Assembly (NCBI GenBank): GCA_002305755.1
Contig: DBQV01000025.1
Location: 72,652 to 136,651 of the forward strand
Length of the DNA: 64,000 nucleotides
Direction of reading: 5' to 3'
Source: Christensenella sp. UBA1385
GTDB taxonomy: Bacteria > Bacillota > Clostridia > Christensenellales > Aristaeellaceae
Positions 17,575-26,762 of this stretch are shown in pieces. Position numbers and translations under genes: made by a program. Positions within the stretch are counted from its first letter, which is position 1. The number at the start of each line of letters is the position of its first letter. The notes below the pieces were generated by a model. The model was not told where the DNA came from. It saw only the letters and a list, made by a program, of their open reading frames with translations, and made no database searches.

Positions 17575-18720
17575 TTATCCCTTTTTGATCACGGAAGCGA
17601 CCGCCTGCGCGGAAATGCCCTCTCCCCGGCCCTCAAAGCCGAGGCCCTCGGTGGTGGTGGCCTTCACCGACACGCAGTCCATCTCAAGGCCCAGCGCCCC
17701 GGCCAGCCGCTCGCGCATCAGCGGGATATAGGGCGCGAGCTTCGGGCGCTGCGCCACGATGGTAAGGTCGCAGCTGAGCGGCTCAAAGCCGTGGCGCGCC
17801 ATGCGGCGCACGGCCTCGCGCAGCAGCCCGACGGAGTCCGCCCCCAGGTAGCGCTCATCGCTGTCGGGGAAGTGCGAGCCGATGTCGCCCATCGCGCAGG
17901 CCCCCAGCAGCGCGTCCGTCAGCGCGTGGCAGGCGACGTCCGCGTCGCTGTGCCCCAGCAGCCCTCTTTCGTAAGGGATCTCCACCCCGCAGAGGATCAG
18001 CCGCCGGCCCTCCTCCAGCCAGTGCACGTCATAGCCCGTGCCCACGCGCGGGTACGCCTTTGGCAGCAGCATTGCCTCCGCCCTTTCCAGATCGCCCGGC
18101 AGGGTGATCTTGATGTTGCCGATCTCGCCCTCCACCAGATGCACGGGCAGGCCCAGCGCCTCCACCAGCGAGGCGTCGTCCGTGGCCCCGCCCCGGCGCC
18201 GGGCATAGGCCCTGACCAGCAGCTCCCGCCGGAAGCCCTGCGGCGTCTGCACGGCGCGCAGGGAGGCCCGGTCCGGCGTTTCCACCGCGCGGCCCTGCCC
18301 GTCCACGCGCTTGACGGTATCGGTGAGCGGCAGCGCGGGCACGCCCGTGCCGTACCTGAGCGCGCTCTCCTTCACCCGAGCGATCAGCGCGGGGCTGACC
18401 AGCGGCCTCGCCCCGTCGTGCACCAGCACGGTGTCGCAATCCTCCGGCAAAAGGCGCAGCGCGTTTTCCACGCTGCCGCTGCGGTCGCTTCCCGCCTCCG
18501 CGAAGGCGTAGACGGGGATGCCCTCCTGCCTGAGGGCGCTGCCGAAGGCGGGGATATCCTCTTTTCGGGCGGCGACGATCAGCCCGTCGCACAAGCCGAG
18601 GAAGGCCGCCGCGCTGCGGCAGAGCACGGGCCGCCCCGCCAGGGGCAGCAGGGTCTTCACCACGGCTCCGCCCATGCGGCTGCCGCTGCCGCCCGCCGCC
18701 AGGATCACAAAGCAGCTCAT
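17575..18720 (-). CDS. ispDF: Bifunctional IspD-IspF isoprenoid enzyme
   Basis: A 381-residue fusion of two MEP-pathway enzymes. Residues 1-220 are IspD, 2-C-methyl-D-erythritol-4-phosphate cytidylyltransferase, with the AAGGSGSRMG nucleotide loop and VHDGARPLV. Residues about 225-380 are IspF, MECDP synthase, with GYDVHWLEEGR, LLGHSDADVACHALTDALLG and KATTTEGLGFEGRGEG carrying the metal and substrate residues. The two halves catalyse non-consecutive steps, with IspE acting between them. The ATG overlaps the stop of the DUF4364 gene by 4 bp. The fusion is best known from alpha- and epsilon-proteobacteria and is less usual in Bacillota. Confidence 0.95.
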   Translation of the reverse strand: MSCFVILAAGGSGSRMGGAVVKTLLPLAGRPVLCRSAAAFLGLCDGLIVAARKEDIPAFGSALRQEGIPVYAFAEAGSDRSGSVENALRLLPEDCDTVLVHDGARPLVSPALIARVKESALRYGTGVPALPLTDTVKRVDGQGRAVETPDRASLRAVQTPQGFRRELLVRAYARRRGGATDDASLVEALGLPVHLVEGEIGNIKITLPGDLERAEAMLLPKAYPRVGTGYDVHWLEEGRRLILCGVEIPYERGLLGHSDADVACHALTDALLGACAMGDIGSHFPDSDERYLGADSVGLLREAVRRMARHGFEPLSCDLTIVAQRPKLAPYIPLMRERLAGALGLEMDCVSVKATTTEGLGFEGRGEGISAQAVASVIKKG

Positions 18721-19259
18721 GCCTCGCCCTCCCCGGAGAGGCGCGCGATGATGAAATCATAGATGGCCTGGGCCTCGCCCTCCCAGCGGTCGCGCAGGCG
18801 CGCGGCCAGCTCCGCCGTGGGCAGGCTGAGGTCGATGCCGATCAGGGGCATGCGCTGCTCGTTGATCTGCAGCAGGAGGTGGTACTCCTTGCCCTCTTCG
18901 TGCGCGATGCGGGCCGAGCGCTCCCTCTGCCGCAGGAAGCGCTCCCTGTACAGGGGGGCCTGCGCGTCCACGGCCTCCATCAGGCTGGCCGGCGCGCGGG
19001 AGGCAAAGAGCCTCAGCGTCTCCTCCCCCGCGGGGGTGATCTCATACAGATCATCCGCCGCCTGCGGCGTGCGGGCGGCCTGCCCGGCGTCCCGCAGGTC
19101 GAACAGCGCGGTCTGCAGGTCAAAGTAGTTCATGATGTCGCACTCCGTCATGAAGGCGATCAGCTGCAGGTTGCCGCAGCCGCCCAGCCGCTTCAGGCTG
19201 TAAAGCGTCAGGACCTTGCGCTCTATATCGCCCAGACGGTGCTGAGGCAGCTCCGGCAT
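18717..19259 (-). CDS. DUF4364 family winged-helix-like protein
   Basis: A 180-residue protein matching DUF4364, a clostridial family with an N-terminal winged-helix-like region (IERKVLTLYSLKRLGGCGNLQL) and a C-terminal alpha/beta part. A transcriptional role is likely but unproven for the family. I chose the ATG at 19259, which begins the conserved region; the open frame reaches back to 19331, where an alternative ATG at 19274 also exists. The last codons overlap the ispDF start, so the two are translationally coupled. Confidence 0.75.
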   Translation of the reverse strand: MPELPQHRLGDIERKVLTLYSLKRLGGCGNLQLIAFMTECDIMNYFDLQTALFDLRDAGQAARTPQAADDLYEITPAGEETLRLFASRAPASLMEAVDAQAPLYRERFLRQRERSARIAHEEGKEYHLLLQINEQRMPLIGIDLSLPTAELAARLRDRWEGEAQAIYDFIIARLSGEGEA

Positions 19260-19343
19260 CGATCCACCCCCCATGCTCTCATTACGGGCATTATAGCATA
19301 GCCGGACAAAATCTGTCTGCAAAACGCTCAAAAAAAGGAAGGA

Positions 19344-21665
19344 TCAGGTCGTTTCCTCCCAAAAGGCCCGGATCAGGGGCTCCAGCCGGTCCGCCGGGAC
19401 GCGGCGGGGCCGCCAGTGCGGCGGCAGCAGGCGCCGGTAAGCGCTCTGGCCGTAGCGATCGTCGCACAGCAGCAGCACGCCCCGGTCGCTCTCCGAGCGG
19501 ATGAGCCGCCCGGCCGCCTGCAGCACCTTGTGCATGCCGGGGTAGCGGTAGGCGATGTCAAAGCCGCAAAGGCCCGCCGCCTCCATGCGCTCGCGGATGG
19601 CCTCGCGCTCGGGGCCCAGCTGCGGCAGGCCTACGCCCACCACGCACACGCCGATCAGGGCCTTGCCGGGCAGGTCGATGCCCTCAGCAAAAATGCCGCC
19701 CAGCACGCAAAGGGCCAGCAGGGGCCTGTCATCCTCGGTAAAGGCGGCAAGGAAGGCCTGCCGCGCGGCCTCGTCCATGCCCGTCTCCTGCCGCATCAGG
19801 GGAAGATCCGCAAGCTCCTGCGCCACGCGGTCCATATAGGCGTAGGAGGGGAAGAACACCGCGTACTTGCCGGGCTTTCCCTCAAACATGGCCCGCGCGG
19901 CGGCGGCCACCAGCGGCGCGGTCTGCCCGCGGCTCTGATAGCGGGTGTTGAGCGGCACCTGCAGGCACAGCAGATGCTCCGGCGGGAAGGGCGAGGGCAG
20001 CTCAAAGCAGGCGTCCTCCTCCCCGCCGCCCAGCAGCTGCCTGTGCGCCGAAAGCGGCGAGAGGGTGGCCGAATAGCAGACAAAGCCGCAGAGCTTCTCC
20101 GTGGCTTTTTTCAGGTGCGGCGTAAAATCAAGGCAGAGCAGCCGCGCCGCCTGCTCCCTTCCCTCCTTTTGCACAAGCAGCCTGTACTGCTGCGGCTCCG
20201 CCAGCGCGCGGGAAAGCGCGTCAAAAAGGCCCAGCAGCTCGCGGGACAGCTGCCCGTCCCCCGCCGCCTCGGGGTAGAGCCGCAGGGCCTCCAGCAAGCT
20301 GTCCGCCGCCATGTAGAGCCCGGACAGGGCGGGTTCCTCCGCCTCCAGCTTACGCAGCGCCTCCAGCAGGCCGGTCGCCTTCTGATAAACGGGATGCTTC
20401 CTGCCAAAGCGCCTGCCCGTCTCCCGGCGGAAAAGCGCCAGCGCCGCGCCCGACAGCCCGCCGGAGAGCGTATCGCGCAGGCGGTCGGGCAGGTTGTGCG
20501 CCTCGTCGGCCAAAATGGTCAGGCAGCCCGGGTTTTCAAAGATGCGCTTGACGCGCACCCGCGGGTCGAAGGCATAGTTATAGTCGCAGATCACGGCGTC
20601 CGCCATCTCCGAGAGCTTCAGGCTGAACTCAAAGGGGCAGAGCGAAAACCTGTCCGCCAGGCAGGTCACCGTCTCCGTATCCCAGCAGGGCCTGCGCATG
20701 GCGGCGAGCAGGCCCTGCTCCTGCCTTGTGAAGTGACCGCGGGCGCGGGGGCAGACCTCCGGGTCGCAGCGCGTCTCCTCCATGGGGCAGATCTTTTCCC
20801 GCGCGTTCAGCGTGAGCGATTTCAGCTTCAGCCCCTGTGCGCGCATGCGCCCGAACTCCTGCTCCATGGCGCGGCGGCCCGTGGTGCGCGCGGTCAGGCA
20901 CCAGACCTGCCCGGTATGCCCAAGGCCCAGGGCCTTGAGCGCCGGATAGAGCACGGCGGCGCTCTTGCCCGTGCCGGTGGGCATCACGGCGTAGAGCCGC
21001 CTTTTGCGCAGGATGGCGGTATACACCTGCGCCGCCATTTCCCGCTGGCCCGCGCGGTAGGCGGGGTAGGGAAAGGGCAGCGCCGCGATGCTCGCGTCGC
21101 GCCGCGCGCGGTGGCGCTCAAGGCGCGCGTGCCAGGCAAGGAACTTGTCCAGCAGCCCGAAAAACAGCTCTTCCAGCGCCGCGCGCCCGTACACCTGTTC
21201 AAACTGCGCGGTGAGCTCGCCCTTCAGGTCCGCGTAGCTGACGCGCACGGCCACGCTGTCCAGCCCATCGCGCAGGCAGAGCATATAGCCGTAGCACAGC
21301 GCCTGATACAGGTGCTCCATCCTGGGCTCCGCGGGCGCCTCCGCCCCCGACAGCTTGATCTCCTCGATCAGGGGCGGCCGCGCCTGGCCGTCAAACAGGT
21401 CCATGCGGCCGCTGACCTCCACGTCATAGCCGCGCCGCCTGCCCCGGTAGCGCAGGGGCAGCTCGCTGCCCGCGCCGCTCTTTTGCTGCCGCCGAAGGTG
21501 GGCGACGCGCCCCTCCTCCATCAGGTTCGGCGAAAAAGGCACGATGTCCGGCGGAAAAACGGAAAAGGCGACCAGCGCGCGCACGGACAGCCGCACCGCC
21601 GCCCGGCCGCCCTCGGGCCGCCCGGTCTCCCTGATACCATCCGTCTCCGTCCGCCCTGCGCTCAC
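19344..21665 (-). CDS. PD-(D/E)XK nuclease fused to an XPD/DinG-type helicase
   Basis: A 773-residue protein. The N-terminal ~180 residues resemble a RecB-type nuclease core (GRMDLFDGQARPPLIEEIKL, giving D..ExK). The rest is a superfamily 2 helicase of the Rad3/XPD/DinG group: Walker A MPTGTGKSAA, a cysteine cluster (CPMEETRC and CPRA, plus a later CPFE) consistent with an Fe-S domain, the DEAH-type box ADEAHNL, and GIFAEGIDLPG with AAGRLIRS as the C-terminal motifs. I set the start at a GTG at 21665 whose last bases form GTGA with the truA stop; the open frame to 21731 overlaps truA too far. It is the last gene of the eight-gene operon and probably serves DNA repair. Confidence 0.85.
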   Translation of the reverse strand: MSAGRTETDGIRETGRPEGGRAAVRLSVRALVAFSVFPPDIVPFSPNLMEEGRVAHLRRQQKSGAGSELPLRYRGRRRGYDVEVSGRMDLFDGQARPPLIEEIKLSGAEAPAEPRMEHLYQALCYGYMLCLRDGLDSVAVRVSYADLKGELTAQFEQVYGRAALEELFFGLLDKFLAWHARLERHRARRDASIAALPFPYPAYRAGQREMAAQVYTAILRKRRLYAVMPTGTGKSAAVLYPALKALGLGHTGQVWCLTARTTGRRAMEQEFGRMRAQGLKLKSLTLNAREKICPMEETRCDPEVCPRARGHFTRQEQGLLAAMRRPCWDTETVTCLADRFSLCPFEFSLKLSEMADAVICDYNYAFDPRVRVKRIFENPGCLTILADEAHNLPDRLRDTLSGGLSGAALALFRRETGRRFGRKHPVYQKATGLLEALRKLEAEEPALSGLYMAADSLLEALRLYPEAAGDGQLSRELLGLFDALSRALAEPQQYRLLVQKEGREQAARLLCLDFTPHLKKATEKLCGFVCYSATLSPLSAHRQLLGGGEEDACFELPSPFPPEHLLCLQVPLNTRYQSRGQTAPLVAAAARAMFEGKPGKYAVFFPSYAYMDRVAQELADLPLMRQETGMDEAARQAFLAAFTEDDRPLLALCVLGGIFAEGIDLPGKALIGVCVVGVGLPQLGPEREAIRERMEAAGLCGFDIAYRYPGMHKVLQAAGRLIRSESDRGVLLLCDDRYGQSAYRRLLPPHWRPRRVPADRLEPLIRAFWEETT

Positions 21666-22411
21666 AGCCCGCCCTCGTAGTCCACACGCTCCAGGCACAG
21701 CCCCTGCGGCGGGGCCGTGGGCCCCAGGCACAGCCGGTCTCCCGTCTCGACGGCCCGCGCGAACACATCCTCATCCAGCCTGCCCTGCCCCACGTAGATC
21801 AGCGTGCCCGCGATGATGCGCACCATGTTGTACAGGAAGGCTGTGCCGTAGATAAAAAGGCGTATCTCCTCGCCCTGCCTGCTCACCTCCGCCCGATCGA
21901 TGCGGCGCAGGGTGGTTTTGGCCGTGCCGCCCGCCGCCTGAAAGGCCGCGAAATCGTGGCTGCCCAGCAGGCGCGAGCAGGCCCGCCCCATGGCAGCCTC
22001 GTCCAGCGGGGCCGGCACGTGGCAGCTGCAGCCGCGCAGCAGCGCGCTGGCGTGCCGCCTGTTGAAGATCAGGTACGAATAGGCCTTGCCCCGCGCGTCA
22101 AAGCGGGCGTGAAAGCCCTGCGGCACGGCGCGCCCCGCCGTCACGCGGATATCGCGCGGCAGGGCCGTATTGAGCGCGAAGGGCAGCTTTTCGGGCGGTA
22201 TGGGCGCCGCCAGATCAAAATGGGCGCGCTGCCCTCTCGCATGCACGCCCGCATCCGTGCGGCTGGCGCCGGTAACGGCAACGCGCTCGCCCGTCACCCT
22301 GAACAGCGCCTCCTCGATCTTCTGCTGCACGCTGGGGCCGTTCAGCTGGCGCTGCCAGCCGCAGTAGGCCCCTCCGTCATACTCGACGGTGATGAGCAGC
22401 CGCTCAGACAT
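21662..22411 (-). CDS. truA: tRNA pseudouridine synthase A
   Basis: A 249-residue TruA, which makes pseudouridine at positions 38-40 of the tRNA anticodon arm. The catalytic aspartate lies in ASRTDAGVHARGQ (near residue 52). GTAFLYNMVRIIAGTLIYVGQ is the conserved C-terminal signature. The gene overlaps ecfT by 8 bp upstream and the helicase gene by 4 bp downstream. The ecfA1-ecfA2-ecfT-truA order is a common ribosomal-region arrangement in Bacillota, although here no ribosomal protein genes adjoin. Confidence 0.96.
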   Translation of the reverse strand: MSERLLITVEYDGGAYCGWQRQLNGPSVQQKIEEALFRVTGERVAVTGASRTDAGVHARGQRAHFDLAAPIPPEKLPFALNTALPRDIRVTAGRAVPQGFHARFDARGKAYSYLIFNRRHASALLRGCSCHVPAPLDEAAMGRACSRLLGSHDFAAFQAAGGTAKTTLRRIDRAEVSRQGEEIRLFIYGTAFLYNMVRIIAGTLIYVGQGRLDEDVFARAVETGDRLCLGPTAPPQGLCLERVDYEGGL

Positions 22412-23207
22412 AGCGCGCCATCAGCAGCACCACGGCAAACAGCCCCGCCATCGACAGCGCGGCGATCAGATCGCGCCGCCCGGCTCTGAGCACATGCAGC
22501 TTGGTGCGGCCCTCGCCGCCGCGGTAGCAGCGGCTCTCCATGGCCATGGCCAGATCGCCCGCGCGCCGGAAGGCGCTGACGAACAGCGGCACCAGCAGCG
22601 GGATCAGCGCCTTGGCGCGCTGCCTGAGCGTGCCGGAGGTGAAATCGGCCCCCCTGGCGCTCTGCGCCTTCATGATCTTGTCGGCCTCCTCGGCCAGGGT
22701 GGGGATGAAGCGCAGCGCGATGGTCATCATCATGGCCATCTCGTGCGCGGGGAATCTGATCGCCTTCAGCGGCGAAACGAGGCTCTCCAGCCCGTCCGTC
22801 AGCGTGACGGGCGGGGTGGTCAGCGTCATGATGCTGCTGCCCATCACCAGAAAGATCAGGCGCAGCGAGAAATGGATGGCGTTGTACAGCCCCTCCTGCG
22901 TCACGCGCACAAAGCCCAGGCGGAAGATCTCCGTGCTGCCGGCGCCGAAGAACAGGTTGAGCACGAAGGTGAAGATCAGCAGGATGCGCAGCGGCCGCAG
23001 GGAGCGAAGCATCATTTTGAGCGGCAGGCCGGCCGCGCGGCTGCACAGCGCCACATAGAGCGCCACCGGGACGTAGCCCAGCGGCGAACCCACCAGAAAG
23101 ACGCACACGATGAAGGCCACCGTCAGCAGGATCTTGACCCGCGGGTCCATCCTGTGCACGGGGCTCTGCACGGGATAATACTGGCCCAGCGTGATGTCAC
23201 CCAGCAT
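22404..23207 (-). CDS. ecfT: Energy-coupling factor transporter transmembrane protein EcfT
   Basis: A 267-residue integral membrane protein that couples the ATPases EcfA1/EcfA2 to interchangeable vitamin-binding S components. It has about five to six membrane segments and the two coupling-helix Ala-Arg-Gly-type motifs, SARGADF near residue 180 and ESRCYRGGEGRT near 226. It overlaps ecfA2 by 11 bp and truA by 8 bp. No S-component gene is nearby, as expected for a group II ECF module shared by several vitamin transporters encoded elsewhere. Confidence 0.94.
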   Translation of the reverse strand: MLGDITLGQYYPVQSPVHRMDPRVKILLTVAFIVCVFLVGSPLGYVPVALYVALCSRAAGLPLKMMLRSLRPLRILLIFTFVLNLFFGAGSTEIFRLGFVRVTQEGLYNAIHFSLRLIFLVMGSSIMTLTTPPVTLTDGLESLVSPLKAIRFPAHEMAMMMTIALRFIPTLAEEADKIMKAQSARGADFTSGTLRQRAKALIPLLVPLFVSAFRRAGDLAMAMESRCYRGGEGRTKLHVLRAGRRDLIAALSMAGLFAVVLLMARYV

Positions 23208-24060
23208 GCTCGGCGCCCCCCTTCAGATAGTCGGCCAGGCTGTCCGCCAGCTCCTCCAGCCTGTAGCACTCGGGCAGTTCGATGCCCGCGTCAAACAGAA
23301 GGTGGCGCAGCTTGCTGGCCTGCGGCACATCCAGGCCCATCCGGCCCAGCTCCTCCACCCGCGAAAAGATCTCCCCGGGGCTGCCCTGCATCACCAGCCG
23401 ACCCTTTTCCAGCACCGCCACGCGGGTGGCGAGGCTCGCCACGTCGTCCATGCTGTGCGAGATCATCACCACGCTGGTGCCCCCCTTGTGCAGGCGGCGG
23501 ATATCCTCCAGCAGAAAGTCCCTCGCCCGCGGGTCCAGCCCCGCGGTGGGCTCGTCCAGCACCAGGATGCGCGGCCGCATGGCCAGCACGCCCGCCAGGG
23601 CCACCCGGCGCATCTGCCCGCCGGAGAGCTCAAAGGGCGATTTCTCCGCGATCTCGTCATAGGGGAGGCCGGTCTTGTCCATCGCCTCGCGCACGCGGGC
23701 GTCGATCTCCCCTTCCTCAAGGCCCATGTTGCGCGGGCCGAAGCCGATGTCCTTTCTGACCGTCTCTTCAAACAGCTGATGCTCCGGGTACTGGAACACC
23801 AGCCCCACGGCAAAGCGCAGCGCGCGCCTGTCGGTGGATTTGTCGTTGATATCCTGCCCGTCCAGCAGCACGCGCCCGGACGTGGGCTTGAGCAGGCCGT
23901 TGAGATGCTGCGCCAGCGTGGATTTGCCGCTGCCCGTGTGGCCGATCAGGGCCAGCAGGTCGTGATCCTCGATGGTGAGGTCCACATCGTGCAGCGCGGT
24001 GGCCTGGAAGGGGCTGCCCTCCTGATAGGTATGGCTCAGGCTGTCAAGCTTTATGGGCAA
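23197..24060 (-). CDS. ecfA2: ECF transporter ATPase EcfA2
   Basis: A 287-residue ABC ATPase. Walker A GHTGSGKST (near residue 40), signature LSGGQMRRVALAGVLA and Walker B ILVLDEPTAGLDP are intact. It forms a heterodimer with EcfA1 on EcfT. The PTAGLD form of Walker B and the length match EcfA2 rather than EcfA1. It overlaps both flanking genes, so expression is coupled. Confidence 0.94.
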   Translation of the reverse strand: MPIKLDSLSHTYQEGSPFQATALHDVDLTIEDHDLLALIGHTGSGKSTLAQHLNGLLKPTSGRVLLDGQDINDKSTDRRALRFAVGLVFQYPEHQLFEETVRKDIGFGPRNMGLEEGEIDARVREAMDKTGLPYDEIAEKSPFELSGGQMRRVALAGVLAMRPRILVLDEPTAGLDPRARDFLLEDIRRLHKGGTSVVMISHSMDDVASLATRVAVLEKGRLVMQGSPGEIFSRVEELGRMGLDVPQASKLRHLLFDAGIELPECYRLEELADSLADYLKGGAEHAG

Positions 24061-24886
24061 GGGCGCGCACCTCCTCCAGCATTTCCTCCGCGGTCAGGAT
24101 ATCAGCCCGCAGGCCGACGCCCCGCTCCCTCAGCATGGCCGAGAGCCGCGTCATCGGCGGCACGTCCAGCCGGAAGCGGCGGATCTTCTCCACCTGCGAA
24201 AAAATCTCGCGCGGGCTGCCGTCCATCACCAGGCTGCCCTTGTACATCACGGCCACGCGCGAGGCGCGGGCCGCCTCCTCCATGAAGTGGGTGATCCACA
24301 CCACGGTCACGCCCCGCTCACGGTTGAGCCGCAGCGCCGTCTCCAGCACCTCCTGCCGGCCCGAAGGGTCCAGCATGGCGGTGGCCTCGTCCAGCACGAT
24401 GGCCTCCGGCTGCATGGCCAGGATGCCCGCGATGGCGATGCGCTGCTTCTGCCCGCCGCTGAGCAGGTGGGGCGCGCGGTCGGCAAACTCCAGCATGTTG
24501 ACGGCCCGCAGCGCGTCGTCGATCAGCCTGGGCATCCTCTCGGAGGGCACGCCGAGGTTTTCAAGGCCGAAGGCCACGTCCTCGCGCACCACGGTCGCCA
24601 CGATCTGGTTGTCCGGGTTCTGAAACACCATGCCGCAGCGCTTGCGGATCTCCCAGGTGTTCCGATCGTCCGCGGTGTCCATGCCGCTGACCAGCACCTT
24701 GCCCGAAGTGGGCGTGTACAGGCCGTTGAGCAGCTTGGCGATGGTGGACTTGCCCGAGCCGTTGTGCCCCAGCAGCGCCACGAACTCGCCCCTGCGGATG
24801 TCAAGGCTGACGCTGTCCACCGCCAGCGGCGCGCCCTCCTCGTAGGCGTAGCACAGGTTCTGCAGGCTGATATGCGCTTGGTTCAT
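24044..24886 (-). CDS. ecfA1: ECF transporter ATPase EcfA1
   Basis: A 280-residue ABC ATPase, the partner of EcfA2. Walker A GHNGSGKST, signature LSGGQKQRIAIAGILA and Walker B IVLDEATAMLDP identify EcfA1, including the EATAMLD variant typical of this subunit. The start codon overlaps the tgt stop as TGATG, and the 3' end overlaps ecfA2 by 17 bp. Confidence 0.94.
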   Translation of the reverse strand: MNQAHISLQNLCYAYEEGAPLAVDSVSLDIRRGEFVALLGHNGSGKSTIAKLLNGLYTPTSGKVLVSGMDTADDRNTWEIRKRCGMVFQNPDNQIVATVVREDVAFGLENLGVPSERMPRLIDDALRAVNMLEFADRAPHLLSGGQKQRIAIAGILAMQPEAIVLDEATAMLDPSGRQEVLETALRLNRERGVTVVWITHFMEEAARASRVAVMYKGSLVMDGSPREIFSQVEKIRRFRLDVPPMTRLSAMLRERGVGLRADILTAEEMLEEVRALAHKA

Positions 24887-26028
24887 CAGGCGTCCCCCCT
24901 GTTAAAGGCCCTTGTCATGTCAAAATCGCGGTAAAAGGCTTCCCGGTATTCGGGCAGCCGGTCTTCAAGGATGGCCTGCCTCACTTCCTGCATCAGGCGG
25001 ATCAGGTAGCGCAGGTTGTGGATGCTGGCCAGGCGCGGGCCCGTGATCTCCCCCGCCTTGAACAGATGGCGCAGGTAGGCGCGCGTGTGGTGCGTGCAGG
25101 CGTAGCAGTCGCAGTCAGGGTCCACGGGCGTGAAATCCTCCTCATACTGCTTGTTCTTGATCACCATGCGGCCCTTTCGGGTCAAGAGGGTGCCGTTCCT
25201 GGCGATGCGGGTGGCCAGCACGCAGTCGAACATGTCGATGCCGCGCGCCACGCCCTCGATCAGGCAGTCCGGCGTGCCCACGCCCATCAGGTAGCGGGGC
25301 TTATGCTCATCATAATAGGGCTGCATGGCGTCCAGCATCCCGTACATCAGCTCCTTGGGCTCGCCCACGGAGAGCCCGCCGATGCCGTAGCCGACAAAAT
25401 CCATCTCCTTCAGCGCCTTTACGCTCTCGATGCGCAGGTCTTTTTCAAAGGCGCCCTGCACGATGCCGAACAGCGCCTGATCGGGCCTGGTGTGCGCCTT
25501 CTTGCAGCGCTCGGCCCAGCGGTGGGTGCGCTCCATGTTGGCCTTCGCCGTCTCATAGTCACAGGGATAGGGCGAGCACACGTCAAAGGCCATGGCGATG
25601 TCGCTGCCCAGCGCCTGCTGGATCTTCATGGATTCCTCCGGGCCCATGAACAGCGCCCGCCCGTCCAGATGGCTGCGGAAATAGACGCCCTCCTCCCTGA
25701 TCTTGCGCAGGCCCTCCAGCGAAAACACCTGGTAGCCGCCCGAATCGGTCAGGATGGGCCTGTCCCAGTCCATGAAGCGGTGCAGGCCGCCCGCCTTTTC
25801 CACGATGGCCTCGCCGGGGCGCAGGTGCAGGTGATAGGTGTTGGAGAGGATGATCATCGCCTCCAGCCCCTTCATCTCCTCCGAGGTCATGGCCTTGACC
25901 ACGGCCTGCGTGCCCACGGGCATGTAGATGGGCGTGGGGATGTCGCCGTGCGGCGTATGCAAAACACCCGCGCGGGCACCGGTGCGCGCGCAGGTTTTGA
26001 TCACCTCAAAGGAAAAAGCGCTGTTCAT
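24886..26028 (-). CDS. tgt: tRNA-guanine transglycosylase
   Basis: A 380-residue Tgt, which swaps guanine 34 of GUN-anticodon tRNAs for preQ1 in queuosine synthesis. The nucleophile region LTDSGGYQVFSLEGLR, the second active-site stretch FDVCSPYP, GIGGLSVGEP and the C-terminal zinc site C-x-C-x2-C (CDCYAC followed by a histidine) are all present. I used the ATG at 26028, one base after the RluA stop; the frame begins with a TTG at 26037 inside that gene. No preQ1 biosynthesis genes are in the window. Confidence 0.96.
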   Translation of the reverse strand: MNSAFSFEVIKTCARTGARAGVLHTPHGDIPTPIYMPVGTQAVVKAMTSEEMKGLEAMIILSNTYHLHLRPGEAIVEKAGGLHRFMDWDRPILTDSGGYQVFSLEGLRKIREEGVYFRSHLDGRALFMGPEESMKIQQALGSDIAMAFDVCSPYPCDYETAKANMERTHRWAERCKKAHTRPDQALFGIVQGAFEKDLRIESVKALKEMDFVGYGIGGLSVGEPKELMYGMLDAMQPYYDEHKPRYLMGVGTPDCLIEGVARGIDMFDCVLATRIARNGTLLTRKGRMVIKNKQYEEDFTPVDPDCDCYACTHHTRAYLRHLFKAGEITGPRLASIHNLRYLIRLMQEVRQAILEDRLPEYREAFYRDFDMTRAFNRGDA

Positions 26029-26029
26029 C

Positions 26030-26746
26030 TTATCCAAACGTCACGATCTGGGGCCAGATGGCGGCAAGCCCCTCCAGCTCCTTCCTCCACGCGCCCCAGA
26101 CGCCCGAATCCGGCGGCGGCGCCACAAACACCATCTGCTTGCCCGTGATGGGGTGCAGCAGCGAGAGCCGCATGCCCCACAGCGCGATCTGCTGGCCCCG
26201 CGTGCCGCGGCCGTAGCGGTTGTCTCCCCAGAGGGGCAGGCCGGCGCCGGCCATCTGCACGCGGATCTGGTGGGCGCGCCCGGTCTCCAGCCGGATGGCC
26301 ACGAGGCTCCGATCCTCCTTCAGCCCGGCGCAGCGGTAGCTGAGCACGGCCTGCTTGCCCTGGCGCAGATAGCCGGGCACCACGCGCACCATGTTGGTCT
26401 TTTCGTCCTTCACCAGCCAGTCGCGCAGCGTGTCCGCGTCCCTGGCCCGGCCCTCCACCACGGCCACATACTCGCGCCTGAGCGTGCCCTCCGTGATCTG
26501 GGCGCTGAGGCGGGCGGCGGCCTTGCTGGTCCTGGCGAAGCACAAAAGGCCGCCCACGGGCCTGTCCATCCTGTGCACCAGGCCCAGGTAGACCTCGCCC
26601 GGCTTCTGATATTTCTCCTTGATGTAGGCCTTGAGCAGGCCCAGCATGTCCTGATCGCCGGTGGCGTCGCCCTGCACCAGCAGGTTGGGCTGTTTGAGCG
26701 CCACGATCAGGTGGTTGTCCTCATACAAGATGCGCGGTGTGTCCAT
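26030..26746 (-). CDS. RluA-family rRNA/tRNA pseudouridine synthase
   Basis: A 238-residue pseudouridine synthase of the RluA family. The catalytic motif HRMDRPVGGLL (normally HRLDxxTSGLL) contains the active aspartate, and RLETGRAHQIRVQMAGAGLPLWGDNRYG is the family's RNA-binding signature. There is no S4 domain, so it belongs to the short RluA class. Two ATGs are possible: 26758 abuts the upstream stop with no room for a ribosome site, whereas 26746 has AGAGG about 10 bp upstream and is preferred. The exact target base is unknown. Confidence 0.87.
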   Translation of the reverse strand: MDTPRILYEDNHLIVALKQPNLLVQGDATGDQDMLGLLKAYIKEKYQKPGEVYLGLVHRMDRPVGGLLCFARTSKAAARLSAQITEGTLRREYVAVVEGRARDADTLRDWLVKDEKTNMVRVVPGYLRQGKQAVLSYRCAGLKEDRSLVAIRLETGRAHQIRVQMAGAGLPLWGDNRYGRGTRGQQIALWGMRLSLLHPITGKQMVFVAPPPDSGVWGAWRKELEGLAAIWPQIVTFG

Positions 26747-26762
26747 GCCTAAAGCCATCCTC

